Assembly (NCBI GenBank): GCA_051650305.1
Contig: JBOFIT010000111.1
Span: forward strand, 1-64,000
Direction: 5' to 3'
Source: JBOFDK01 sp051650305
GTDB taxonomy: Bacteria; Bacillota; Clostridia; Lachnospirales; Cellulosilyticaceae
DNA length: 64,000 bases
Made by a program: the position numbers and the translations under genes. Of the stretch, positions 1 to 8,152 are shown in pieces (position 1 is the first letter of the stretch; each line of letters opens with the position of its first letter). The notes below the pieces were generated by a model that was given only the letters and a program-made list of their open reading frames with translations, did not search any database and was not told the DNA's origin.

Positions 1-8
1 ACACACAA

Positions 9-851
9 ATGATTGAATTAGGAAAAATTCAGAAACTTACAATCGTGAGACAATCAGACTTTGGTGTATACGTCAATGCAAAAGACGGTGTGGCTGGAGA
101 GGAGATTCTTCTTCCACGTAAGCAAGTACCAGAGGGGGCTGAAATCGGCCATGAGGTAGAAGTTTTTGTCCATAGAGATTCGGAAGATCGTATGATCGCA
201 ACTATAGAGAAGCCAAAAGTAACATTAGGAGAAGTAGCGCAGCTAGAAGTCGTAGCACTTGCACGTATCGGTGCCTTCTTAGACTGGGGCTTACAGAAGG
301 ATTTATTCCTTCCATTCAAGGAGCAGACAGCTACTTTAAAAGTAGGCGACAAATGCTTAGTAGGTGTGTATGTGGATAAAAGTGACCGCTTATGTGCGAC
401 AATGAAGGTATATGACGTTTTAGAAAGTCAGACACCTTACAGCCAGAACCAAAAAGTAGAAGGTATTATTTACCAAATCAAAGACAGTATGGGGGCACTT
501 GTAGCAGTAGGAAGCAAGTATCATGGCCTTATCCCACATAAAGAATTAGCATTTGGAAGTTATCAAGTAGGCGACAAAGTAGAAGCACGTGTGAAGCGTA
601 TCAAAGAAGATGGTAAGCTAGAGCTTAGCCTTCGTAAGCAAGCATTCCAACAGATGGAAGATGATGCGAGTAAGATCATGAAGAAACTTGAAGCAAGTGG
701 TGGCAAGTTAGCCCTTCATGATAAGAGTACGCCACAAGAAATCAAGGCAGTACTGAATATGAGTAAGGCATCTTTCAAGCGTGCAGTAGGTAGACTTCTT
801 AAAGAAGGTGCTATCGAACAAGCTGACGGTGGTATCACAAGACGCTGGTAA
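9..851 (+). CDS. cvfB: CvfB-family S1 RNA-binding protein
   Basis: 280 aa. Three S1-like OB-fold segments (about residues 1-65, 70-135 and 145-212) are followed by a C-terminal winged-helix region (about 225-280, with NMSKASFKRAVGRLLKEG). This order and length match the CvfB/YitL family, RNA-binding proteins tied to virulence-gene and metabolic regulation in Firmicutes; the molecular target is not known. The protein is cytosolic. The start lies 8 bases into the window, so the ribosome site cannot be checked, but the N-terminus aligns well with the family. A terminator follows directly, so it is the last or only gene of its transcript. Confidence 0.85.
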   Translation: MIELGKIQKLTIVRQSDFGVYVNAKDGVAGEEILLPRKQVPEGAEIGHEVEVFVHRDSEDRMIATIEKPKVTLGEVAQLEVVALARIGAFLDWGLQKDLFLPFKEQTATLKVGDKCLVGVYVDKSDRLCATMKVYDVLESQTPYSQNQKVEGIIYQIKDSMGALVAVGSKYHGLIPHKELAFGSYQVGDKVEARVKRIKEDGKLELSLRKQAFQQMEDDASKIMKKLEASGGKLALHDKSTPQEIKAVLNMSKASFKRAVGRLLKEGAIEQADGGITRRW

Positions 852-876
852 TAGTTAGAAACATAGATTAAAGACT

Positions 877-909
877 AAAACATCAATCGACTAAGATTGA
901 TGTTTTTTT
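877..909 (+). terminator. Rho-independent terminator after cvfB
   Basis: An 11-bp perfect stem (878-888 with 895-905, AAACATCAATC/GATTGATGTTT) and a 6-base loop run into a T-tract. Confidence 0.85.
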
Positions 910-970
910 AATTTCCATGAGTTTTTCTTGGTGAAATTGAACAAAATAGGCAAAGAGAATGCATCAAAGT

Positions 971-1020
971 GACGAAATGAATGAAAATGACCGAAAATGA
1001 TTGAAAGTGAAAGAAAATGA
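971..1020 (+). promoter_or_regulatory. Five phased 10-bp repeats, probable FruR operator
   Basis: Five consecutive 10-base units, each ending GAAAATGA or a one-base variant (971-980, 981-990, 991-1000, 1001-1010, 1011-1020), sit just upstream of fruR. The period is close to one DNA helical turn, so a protein could bind the same face of each unit. DeoR-family sugar regulators usually bind short direct repeats near their own promoter, so autoregulation by FruR is the natural reading. That role is inferred. Confidence 0.6.
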
Positions 1021-1029
1021 ATTTATTAT
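1001..1029 (+). promoter_or_regulatory. Predicted promoter of the fru operon
   Basis: TTGAAA (1001-1006), a 17-base spacer and TATTAT (1024-1029). The -35 box is part of the fourth 10-bp repeat, so a repressor on the repeats would block RNA polymerase. The predicted start of transcription falls at or just before the ribosome site (1036-1041), giving a very short leader. Confidence 0.5.
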
Positions 1030-1048
1030 AGAAACAAGGAGTGGTGTT

Positions 1049-1804
1049 ATGTTAACTGAAGAAAGACAGCAACTCATTGTAAAAATGCTTAATCAAAGAG
1101 GAACAGTAACAGTCAGTGAGTTAGTAGAACTATTAGATGCTTCAGAATCTACCATACGTAGAGACTTGACAACCCTAGATGAAAAAGGGAGTCTAAAGAA
1201 AATTCATGGTGGGGCTATGCTTCTAGAAAAAAATACTTCACATATCGAATACCGTATGGAACGTAAGCAAGAGATGAATAAATCTCAAAAAGAAGTCATC
1301 GCAAAAAGAGCCGCGGAACTTATTGAAGAAGGTGATGTGGTTTATCTAGATGCAGGGACAACGACAGAGCTTATGATCACTTACATTCAGGCGAAAGACT
1401 TGATCGTCGTGACCAACGGGATTGGGCATATTAAGAAACTTTTAGAACGTGGGATACATACCATTGTATTAGGTGGGGCCATTAAGGCGACGACAGAAGC
1501 GGTGGTAGGTGCTAAGGCCATGGAAGACTTAGACAAGTATCAGTTTACGAAAGGTTTTTTTGGAACCAATGGTATCAGTAGTACGAAAGGTTACACAACA
1601 CCAGATATAGAAGAAGCCATGGTGAAGCAGAAGGCTGTAGAAAAGTCGAGTATGGTATACGTCTTAGGAGACCATACTAAAATAGGACAAGCAAGCTTTG
1701 TAAGTTTTGCCAAGTTAGAGCGTGCAACACTTATTACAGATGGTGCTGTAAGTCAAGCATTACATGCACAAACAAATATAATCGAGGTAGAAAATGATGA
1801 TTAG
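1049..1804 (+). CDS. fruR: DeoR-family regulator of the fructose operon
   Basis: 251 aa from ATG 1049, chosen because AAGGAG (1036-1041) lies 7 bases upstream; an in-frame ATG at 1001 lies inside the predicted promoter and has no ribosome site. The N-terminal DeoR helix-turn-helix (about residues 1-55, with SELVELLDASESTIRRDL) is followed by a DeoR C-terminal sugar-phosphate sensor domain (GDVVYLDAGTTTE is the usual binding loop). Regulators in this position normally repress fruRKA and are released by fructose 1-phosphate. The gene overlaps fruK by 11 bases, consistent with translational coupling. Confidence 0.88.
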   Translation: MLTEERQQLIVKMLNQRGTVTVSELVELLDASESTIRRDLTTLDEKGSLKKIHGGAMLLEKNTSHIEYRMERKQEMNKSQKEVIAKRAAELIEEGDVVYLDAGTTTELMITYIQAKDLIVVTNGIGHIKKLLERGIHTIVLGGAIKATTEAVVGAKAMEDLDKYQFTKGFFGTNGISSTKGYTTPDIEEAMVKQKAVEKSSMVYVLGDHTKIGQASFVSFAKLERATLITDGAVSQALHAQTNIIEVENDD

Positions 1805-2708
1805 TACAGTAACACTGAATCCATCTATTGACTATATGATTCAGGTGGAAAACTTGCAATTAGATGCGGTGAATAGATGTAAAAACGAAGCAATGTTTCC
1901 AGGAGGAAAAGGAATCAATGTATCCATCGTCCTAAATAATCTAGGGATTAAGAGCCAGGCGCTAGGGTTCGTAGCAGGCTTTACAGGTAAGGAAATCACA
2001 CGACTTGTAGAGAGCAAAGGCGTGCGTGCAGACTTTATCGCTTTAGAAGAAGGCCAATCACGTATCAACGTGAAAATTAAAAGTAATGAAGAAACAGAAA
2101 TCAATGGCAATGGACCACATATTTCAGAAACACAGATCAAGGCACTTTATGACCAAATCCATACATTGCAACAAGGCGATGTACTGGTACTTGCGGGAAG
2201 TATACCAAATACAGTACCTGCATCTATCTATAAAGACATCATGACAAGTCTTAAGGATAAGGGCATCGAGATTGTGGTAGATGCCACCAAAGAATTACTG
2301 ATGAATGTGCTACCAATGGGGCCATTCCTCATTAAACCAAATCATCATGAGCTTGGTGAGCTTTTCGGTGTAAAGATCACAACCCAAGATGAAGTCGTAG
2401 TCTATGCAAAGAAATTACAAGAGATTGGTGCAAGAAATGTACTGATATCCATGGCAGGAGATGGTGCGGTACTGGTGACAGAAGACGGCTGTGAGATGCG
2501 TCATGGTGGACTTCGTGGTACAGTGAAGAACTCAGTAGGTGCAGGAGATTCCATGGTAGCAGGCTTTGTAGCAGGCTATACCCTTCATAAAAATTACAAA
2601 GAAGCATTCAAAATGGGTATCGCAACGGGTAGTGCATCAGCATTCTCAGAAGACCTAGCAACAAAAGAAGAAGTAGAAGCTTTACTTACAAAAATAGTTA
2701 TTGCATAA
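1794..2708 (+). CDS. fruK: 1-phosphofructokinase
   Basis: 304 aa PfkB/ribokinase-family kinase that phosphorylates fructose 1-phosphate to fructose 1,6-bisphosphate with ATP. The N-terminal PfkB glycine motif GGKG lies at 37-40, and the C-terminal signature GAGDS at 249-253 carries the catalytic base D252. The start overlaps the end of fruR; ATG 1794 and ATG 1797 are both served by GAGG at 1784-1787. It acts directly on the product of the FruA transporter encoded next. Confidence 0.93.
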   Translation: MMISTVTLNPSIDYMIQVENLQLDAVNRCKNEAMFPGGKGINVSIVLNNLGIKSQALGFVAGFTGKEITRLVESKGVRADFIALEEGQSRINVKIKSNEETEINGNGPHISETQIKALYDQIHTLQQGDVLVLAGSIPNTVPASIYKDIMTSLKDKGIEIVVDATKELLMNVLPMGPFLIKPNHHELGELFGVKITTQDEVVVYAKKLQEIGARNVLISMAGDGAVLVTEDGCEMRHGGLRGTVKNSVGAGDSMVAGFVAGYTLHKNYKEAFKMGIATGSASAFSEDLATKEEVEALLTKIVIA

Positions 2709-2761
2709 GTAGTGACCATACAATCAGCTAATCGAACAACAACGGATGGAGATGAGACAAC

Positions 2762-4654
2762 ATGAAAATTACTGATTTAATCAAAAAGGAAGGTATGAAC
2801 CTAGATTTTAATGCAGGTTCAAAAGAAGAAGCTATTACACAGCTTGTTGACTTAATGGACAAGACAGGTAACCTTAAAGACAAGGAAGCCTACAAGCAAG
2901 GGATCTTAGCTCGTGAAGCGCAAAGTACCACAGGTATCGGTGAAGGTATCGCTATACCTCATGCGAAAAATAAAGGGGTACAGAACCCAGGACTCGCAGT
3001 AGCACGTGCCGTAGACGGCGTTGAATTTGAAAGCTTAGATGATGAAAAAGCAAAGTTATTCTTTATGATTGCAGCACCTGAAAATGGGGCTAATGTACAC
3101 CTTGATATGCTTTCTAGACTTTCTGTACTTTTAATGGATGAAAGCTTCCTAGAAGAGCTTTTACAAGCTAAGTCAAAAGAAGACTTCTTAGCATGTATCG
3201 ACCGTAAAGAAAAAGAGAAATTCCCAGAAGAAGTAGAAACACCAAAAGCTTCAACACCAGCAGAAAGCAAAGGTTACCAAGTACTTGCAGTTACAGCATG
3301 TCCGACAGGGATTGCTCATACGTATATGGCAGCAGAAAGCTTACAAAATAAAGCAGAAGATAAGGGTATCTCACTTAAAGTAGAGACCAATGGTTCCACA
3401 GGTGCGAAGAATATTCTTACAAAAGAAGATATCGAAAATGCAACATGTATTATCGTAGCAGCAGATAAAAAAGTAGATATGGCACGTTTTGAAGGTAAGA
3501 AAGTGATCCAGACAAAAGTAGCCAATGGTATCCACAAAGCTGATGAACTTCTAGAGCGTGCAGCCAAAGGTGATGCACAAGTATACCACCATAGTGGTGG
3601 GGGTGATGAAAGCAGTGCATCTAGTGAGAAAGAAAGCTTTGGACGTCAAATCTACAAGCACCTTATGAATGGTGTATCACATATGCTCCCATTCGTTATT
3701 GGTGGTGGACTTCTCATAGCCCTTGCATTCCTTTTCGATGATTATAGTATCAATCCATCAAACTTCGGGTCAAATACACCATTTGCAGCGTTCTTAAAGA
3801 GCGTAGGTGATGCAGCCTTTGGTTTCATGCTTCCTGTACTTGCAGGGTACATCGCCATGAGTATTGGTGAGAGACCAGCACTAGCAGTAGGTTTCGTTGG
3901 TGGGCTACTTGCAAACACAGGTGGTGCAGGCTTCCTTGGCGCTCTTCTTGCAGGTTTTATCGCAGGGTACCTTGTAAAAGCTTTAAGCAAAGTGTTTAGC
4001 TACCTTCCACAATCATTAGAAGGGATCAAGCCGACACTTCTTTACCCACTCTTTGGTACACTTCTTATTGGTGCGATTATGACATTTGTAGTGAATCCTC
4101 CAGTAGCAGCAGCAAATATGGGGCTTACAAACTTCTTAAATAGTATGGGTACCACAAGTCAAGTAATGCTAGGTATTGTAGTGGCAGCGATGATGGCTAT
4201 CGATATGGGTGGTCCAATCAACAAAGCAGCGTATGTATTCGGTGTAGCATCATTAGATTCAGGTAACTTTGCTATTATGGCAGCAGTTATGGCAGGTGGT
4301 ATGGTACCACCATTAGCAATCGCTATCTCAACAACAATCTTTAGAAATAAATTTACAAAAAAAGACAAAGAAGCAGGTCTTACAAACTACATTATGGGAC
4401 TTTCCTTCATTACAGAAGGTGCGATTCCTTTTGCAGCAGCAGATCCACTACGTGTGATTCCAGCAGCAGTAGTAGGTGCAGCAGTAGCAGGTGGGCTTAC
4501 AATGGCATTTGATTGTGCCCTACGTGCACCACATGGTGGTATCTTCGTCTTACCAGTTATTCAAAATCCATTAGGTTATGCAGCGGCAGTTGTAATTGGC
4601 GCAGTAGTAGGTGCCATCATTCTAGGTGTGCTGAAAAAACCATTAGACAAATAA
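2762..4654 (+). CDS. fruA: PTS fructose transporter, fused EIIABC
   Basis: 630 aa multidomain phosphotransferase permease. The EIIA domain (about 1-150) has the phosphorylated His67 in GIAIPHAK. The EIIB domain (about 171-270) has the phosphocysteine Cys180 in TACPTGIAHT. The membrane EIIC domain spans about 290-630. It imports fructose while phosphorylating it at C1, using phospho-HPr. The gene is the third of the operon, 53 bases after fruK, and is followed by a strong terminator. Full length, with all phosphorylation sites intact. Confidence 0.95.
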   Translation: MKITDLIKKEGMNLDFNAGSKEEAITQLVDLMDKTGNLKDKEAYKQGILAREAQSTTGIGEGIAIPHAKNKGVQNPGLAVARAVDGVEFESLDDEKAKLFFMIAAPENGANVHLDMLSRLSVLLMDESFLEELLQAKSKEDFLACIDRKEKEKFPEEVETPKASTPAESKGYQVLAVTACPTGIAHTYMAAESLQNKAEDKGISLKVETNGSTGAKNILTKEDIENATCIIVAADKKVDMARFEGKKVIQTKVANGIHKADELLERAAKGDAQVYHHSGGGDESSASSEKESFGRQIYKHLMNGVSHMLPFVIGGGLLIALAFLFDDYSINPSNFGSNTPFAAFLKSVGDAAFGFMLPVLAGYIAMSIGERPALAVGFVGGLLANTGGAGFLGALLAGFIAGYLVKALSKVFSYLPQSLEGIKPTLLYPLFGTLLIGAIMTFVVNPPVAAANMGLTNFLNSMGTTSQVMLGIVVAAMMAIDMGGPINKAAYVFGVASLDSGNFAIMAAVMAGGMVPPLAIAISTTIFRNKFTKKDKEAGLTNYIMGLSFITEGAIPFAAADPLRVIPAAVVGAAVAGGLTMAFDCALRAPHGGIFVLPVIQNPLGYAAAVVIGAVVGAIILGVLKKPLDK

Positions 4655-4659
4655 AAGCT

Positions 4660-4698
4660 AAAAAAACAGGCATGTAAACAGAAATGCCTGTTTTTTTA
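4660..4698 (+). terminator. Terminator of the fru operon
   Basis: A 13-bp stem (4661-4673 with 4684-4696, core ACAGGCAT/ATGCCTGT) with a 10-base loop is followed by T residues. Confidence 0.9.
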
Positions 4699-4826
4699 GT
4701 ATTTTTTTACAAAAACAATAAAAAATATTTAAAAAGTTATAGAAATATAGTAAAATAAAGATAATCACAAGGGGATGTTAAGCGAATGTAGTTCCTGGTG
4801 TAATAAGGGTAAGGAGAACGGGGAAA

Positions 4827-5729
4827 ATGCCAAATGAGCTATTAGATCCAAAAATAGATTTTGTGTTTAAACAATTATTTGGAAAGCATCCAATGATTAG
4901 CGTAGCCTTTTTAAACGCAGTGCTTAAGTGGAAAGTACCGTTGAAAAGTGTAGAATTAAAAGAGCGCTTGACAGAAAAAGTAGACCAAAAAGATCAAGTA
5001 AGTATTATCACCATAAAGGGGACGACGGTTCAAGATGAGAAAGTAACCATCGAATTATGGCTTGCAAATCAAGATGATATACTACGCAAAAATCTTTACT
5101 TTGTCGGCAAACTATGGGACATGCAGACACAAGGGGAAAATAATTATAAGTTACTAGGAAAGACAGTGTATATTAATTTGCTTAACTTTAAGTATATTAA
5201 AGATACAAAGGTACATCATACATACCGTTTAAAAGAAGTGGATACCCATGAGCAGCTTTCAGATATGCTAGAGATTCATTTTGTGGAGATTCCTAAGTTT
5301 GATAAAGAGATGATGACAGCGCATCAGGCAGAAGGTAAGAGTAGTGAGCTAGAAGAGTGGCTTCGCTTTTTGAAATATCCAGATGCACATGATGAGAAGC
5401 AAAGTACAAAGGAAATCAACGAAGCCTACCGTCAGCTTCAACGTATGAGTAAGGACGAGACGCAGCGGATGCTCTACCAAGTCAGATGCAAGATGATCCA
5501 TGATGAATTGGTGGCCTTACAGAAAGCTAAGAAAGAAGCGATGCAGCAAGGGATTCAGAAAGGCATCCAGCAGGGGATTCAGAAGGGGATTCAGCAAGGC
5601 ATTCAGCAAGGGATGATAGAAGAAAAGAAAAAGATCGCGAGAAACTTAATTAAAGCCAAGATGACAGATGAGCAAATCATAGCTATCACAGGACTTGGTC
5701 AAGCAGAAATTATGGAACTCCGCATGTGA
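4827..5729 (+). CDS. Rpn/PDDEXK_2-family nuclease or transposase-like protein
   Basis: 300 aa. The N-terminus LDPKIDFVFKQLFG is the hallmark of the Rpn (recombination-promoting nuclease)/PD-(D/E)XK transposase family, and length and layout fit. The usual active-site strand D-x-E-x-Q appears here as T-I-E-L-W (E76), so two expected residues are replaced and the enzyme may be inactive. The C-terminus carries repeats of QGIQ/KGIQ (about 238-270) encoded by 12-bp DNA units, then a helical tail. No inverted repeats or target duplication are visible, so I do not call an insertion sequence. Single gene with its own terminator. Confidence 0.8.
   Translation: MPNELLDPKIDFVFKQLFGKHPMISVAFLNAVLKWKVPLKSVELKERLTEKVDQKDQVSIITIKGTTVQDEKVTIELWLANQDDILRKNLYFVGKLWDMQTQGENNYKLLGKTVYINLLNFKYIKDTKVHHTYRLKEVDTHEQLSDMLEIHFVEIPKFDKEMMTAHQAEGKSSELEEWLRFLKYPDAHDEKQSTKEINEAYRQLQRMSKDETQRMLYQVRCKMIHDELVALQKAKKEAMQQGIQKGIQQGIQKGIQQGIQQGMIEEKKKIARNLIKAKMTDEQIIAITGLGQAEIMELRM
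5545..5620 (+). repeat. 12-bp coding tandem repeat (GIQK/GIQQ)
   Basis: About six imperfect 12-base units encode alternating GIQK and GIQQ inside the Rpn-family gene. Copy number is probably variable between strains, as expected for slippage-prone repeats. Confidence 0.7.
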
Positions 5730-5762
5730 AAGGCTTTACATAAAGTGCAAAAGAAGTATAAT

Positions 5763-5799
5763 GAGAAGTGCATCGATTAAGTGGTGCACTTCTTTTTTT
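5763..5799 (+). terminator. Terminator after the Rpn-family gene
   Basis: A 9-bp perfect stem (5764-5772 with 5785-5793, AGAAGTGCA/TGCACTTCT) runs into seven T. Confidence 0.85.
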
Positions 5800-5892
5800 G
5801 AAGAAAATATAAAAAAATGGAACTTTTTATGTTAAGCCTACGTCTTAAAGACAATACATAAATAATAAATACATGTAAAGAGGAGAACGACT

Positions 5893-6708
5893 ATGAAATT
5901 AAATAAGAAATTAGTAGCCATGATGCTTGCAGTAGCAGTAGGGGGATCACTTGTAGGATGTGGTCAAAAAGAAGAGCCAAAACCAGAGGTTACAAATCCT
6001 GTAACACCAGAAGTAGAAGAAGAAAATAAAGAAGAAGATAAAGAAGAAGTAAAACCAGAAGAAGACAAAACAGAAGAAGAAAATAAAGAAGAAGTAAAAC
6101 CAGAAGAAGATAAAAAAGAAGAAGATAAGAAACCAGAAGTAAAGCCAGAGGAAGATAAAAAAGAAGAAGACAAAAAACCAGCAGTAAAGCCAGAAGTAAA
6201 ACCAGATCCAAAACCAGAGGTTAAGCCAGATCCAAAGCCAGAAGCTAAGCCAGATCCAAAACCAGAGGTTAAGCCAGACCCAACACCAGAAGTAAAGCCA
6301 GATCCAAAGCCAGAAGAAAGTAATAAAGTGGTATTAGCAGACCTTATGAGCAAGATGCTTGAAGAACAATGTATGCCAATGCCAATGCCAATCGAAGGTG
6401 ACTTAGCGAAGGATTCTTTCTATATTGATACAAATGTTGTAGAAGAGTATACAATCATGAAAGCTGGACGTTCACCAGGCGTTGGTGTAATTGCAATGGT
6501 AAAAGCAAAAGATGGTCAGTTAGAGGCAGCAAAGACAAATATGGCTAAAGCCCTTGAGTCAGCTGTAGGTAATGCCTTCTACCCAGATGAAGTAGAAGCA
6601 GCACAAAATGGAAAAGTGGTTACAAAAGGTAACTACGTAGGTCTCTTCATCTTAAGTGAAGACTTCCAAGATTCAATCATCAAAATGTTCAACGAAGCAG
6701 TAAAATAA
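5893..6708 (+). CDS. DUF4358 lipoprotein with Lys/Pro/Glu-rich spacer
   Basis: 271 aa. A lipoprotein signal peptide ends in the lipobox LVGC with Cys23. Residues about 27-143 are a low-complexity Glu/Lys region that becomes KPEVKPDPKPE repeats, a likely wall-spanning spacer. The C-terminal domain (about 145-271, with VGVIAMVKAKDGQLEAAK) resembles DUF4358, a family of unknown function often found next to MBOAT acyltransferases. It is anchored outside the membrane. It lies 46 bases before the MBOAT gene in the same direction, suggesting a helper in surface O-acylation. Function is inferred from context only. Confidence 0.75.
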   Translation: MKLNKKLVAMMLAVAVGGSLVGCGQKEEPKPEVTNPVTPEVEEENKEEDKEEVKPEEDKTEEENKEEVKPEEDKKEEDKKPEVKPEEDKKEEDKKPAVKPEVKPDPKPEVKPDPKPEAKPDPKPEVKPDPTPEVKPDPKPEESNKVVLADLMSKMLEEQCMPMPMPIEGDLAKDSFYIDTNVVEEYTIMKAGRSPGVGVIAMVKAKDGQLEAAKTNMAKALESAVGNAFYPDEVEAAQNGKVVTKGNYVGLFILSEDFQDSIIKMFNEAVK

Positions 6709-6754
6709 GCATTTAGTAAAATAACAATACACACAACATACGGAGGGAAAGAGA

Positions 6755-8140
6755 ATGGTTTTTAGTAGTTTATTATTCTTATTTATTTTCCTACCAGTAT
6801 TTCTAGCAGTTTATTACGTAGCTCCACGAGGGCTGCGTAATTTCATTTTATTCGTAGCGAGTCTTATGTTTTATGCATGGGGAGAGCCTATCTATGTAAC
6901 GATTATGCTTTTCTCAACGCTGCTAGATTATACAGTAGGAAGATGTATCGACAAATACCGTGAGCATCCACTTGTTCCAAAGATTGCCTTAGGGGTATCA
7001 GTAGTTGGAAACTTAGGGATGCTAGGATTCTTTAAATACGCAGATTTCTTTATTGGTAATATTAATAATGTCTTTAATGTAGATATGGCACTGCTGAAGA
7101 TTGCACTGCCTATCGGTATTTCATTCTATACGTTCCAAACCATGTCTTACACCATCGATTTATATCGTGGTAAGATAGGGGTTCAAAAGAATATTATTTC
7201 CTTTGGTGCCTATGTAGCCATGTTTCCACAGCTCATCGCAGGGCCTATCGTTACTTATGCGACAGTAGAAAAGGAACTCAATGAGCGTAAGGAAACGATG
7301 GATGCTTTTGGACACGGTGTGACCCGCTTTATTGAAGGTCTTGGAAAGAAAGTCCTTTTGGCAAATAATATCGGACTTCTATGGGAAAATATCAAAGGCA
7401 TGCCACAGAATGAGCTTACTTTAGTAGCCAGCTGGTTAGGTATCGCGGCTTTTGGTCTGCAACTGTATTTTGACTTCAGTGGGTACTCAGACATGGCCAT
7501 AGGGCTTGGGCATATGATGGGCTTTAAGTTCCCAGAGAACTTTAATTATCCCTATTTATCCCGCAGCATTACGGAGTTCTGGCGTAGATGGCATATGACC
7601 CTTGGAAGCTGGTTCAGAGAGTATCTGTATATTCCATTAGGTGGTAATCGTGTAAGTAAGCCGAAATTCTACCGTAACTTAATGGTGGTATGGTTCCTTA
7701 CAGGTTTCTGGCATGGGGCAGGCTGGAACTTCGTGGTATGGGGGCTCTTCTTTGGGGTACTCATCATCATTGAACGTGCAGGACTTTTAAAGTTCTTAGA
7801 GAAATTACCACGCTTTGTATCGCACATTTATCTTTTAGTACTGATCATGATCAGCTGGGTATTTTTCTCTTTAGAAAGTGGCAGTCAAATCATGACTTAC
7901 CTAAAGGCGATGTTTGGCATGGGAAGTGGTGGCTTGGTGGATACGAAGGCTATGTACTACGTGACGAACTATGCGCTTATACTAGGGATAGGTATGATCT
8001 TTGCAACTCCAGTGATGCAAAAGCTTAAGATGAAGCTTAAGCCATGGATGCTATATGTGTTTTATATGGCAGTGCTTTTATTAAGCACAGCGTACCTTGT
8101 GGATTCTACATTCAATCCATTTTTATATTTTAGATTTTAG
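6755..8140 (+). CDS. MBOAT-family O-acyltransferase (AlgI/DltB-like)
   Basis: 461 aa polytopic membrane protein. Family landmarks are the WRRWHMTLGSWFREYLYIPLGGN segment (His280) and the catalytic-histidine motif TGFWHGA (His320). AlgI/PatA-type MBOAT enzymes move acyl groups across the membrane for transfer to extracellular polysaccharide. The next gene encodes a DHHW protein, the usual partner that completes transfer outside. The glycan acylated here cannot be told from the sequence. Confidence 0.9.
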   Translation: MVFSSLLFLFIFLPVFLAVYYVAPRGLRNFILFVASLMFYAWGEPIYVTIMLFSTLLDYTVGRCIDKYREHPLVPKIALGVSVVGNLGMLGFFKYADFFIGNINNVFNVDMALLKIALPIGISFYTFQTMSYTIDLYRGKIGVQKNIISFGAYVAMFPQLIAGPIVTYATVEKELNERKETMDAFGHGVTRFIEGLGKKVLLANNIGLLWENIKGMPQNELTLVASWLGIAAFGLQLYFDFSGYSDMAIGLGHMMGFKFPENFNYPYLSRSITEFWRRWHMTLGSWFREYLYIPLGGNRVSKPKFYRNLMVVWFLTGFWHGAGWNFVVWGLFFGVLIIIERAGLLKFLEKLPRFVSHIYLLVLIMISWVFFSLESGSQIMTYLKAMFGMGSGGLVDTKAMYYVTNYALILGIGMIFATPVMQKLKMKLKPWMLYVFYMAVLLLSTAYLVDSTFNPFLYFRF

Positions 8141-8152
8141 GAGGTGTATACT

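Noticed and set aside
4660..5800. Insertion sequence around the Rpn-family gene
   Set aside because: No terminal inverted repeats or target duplication are visible; the family is often not mobile.
5964..6353. Long minus-strand reading frame opposite the DUF4358 lipoprotein
   Set aside because: It is a low-complexity Ser/Gly mirror of the Lys/Pro/Glu repeats, with no ribosome site.
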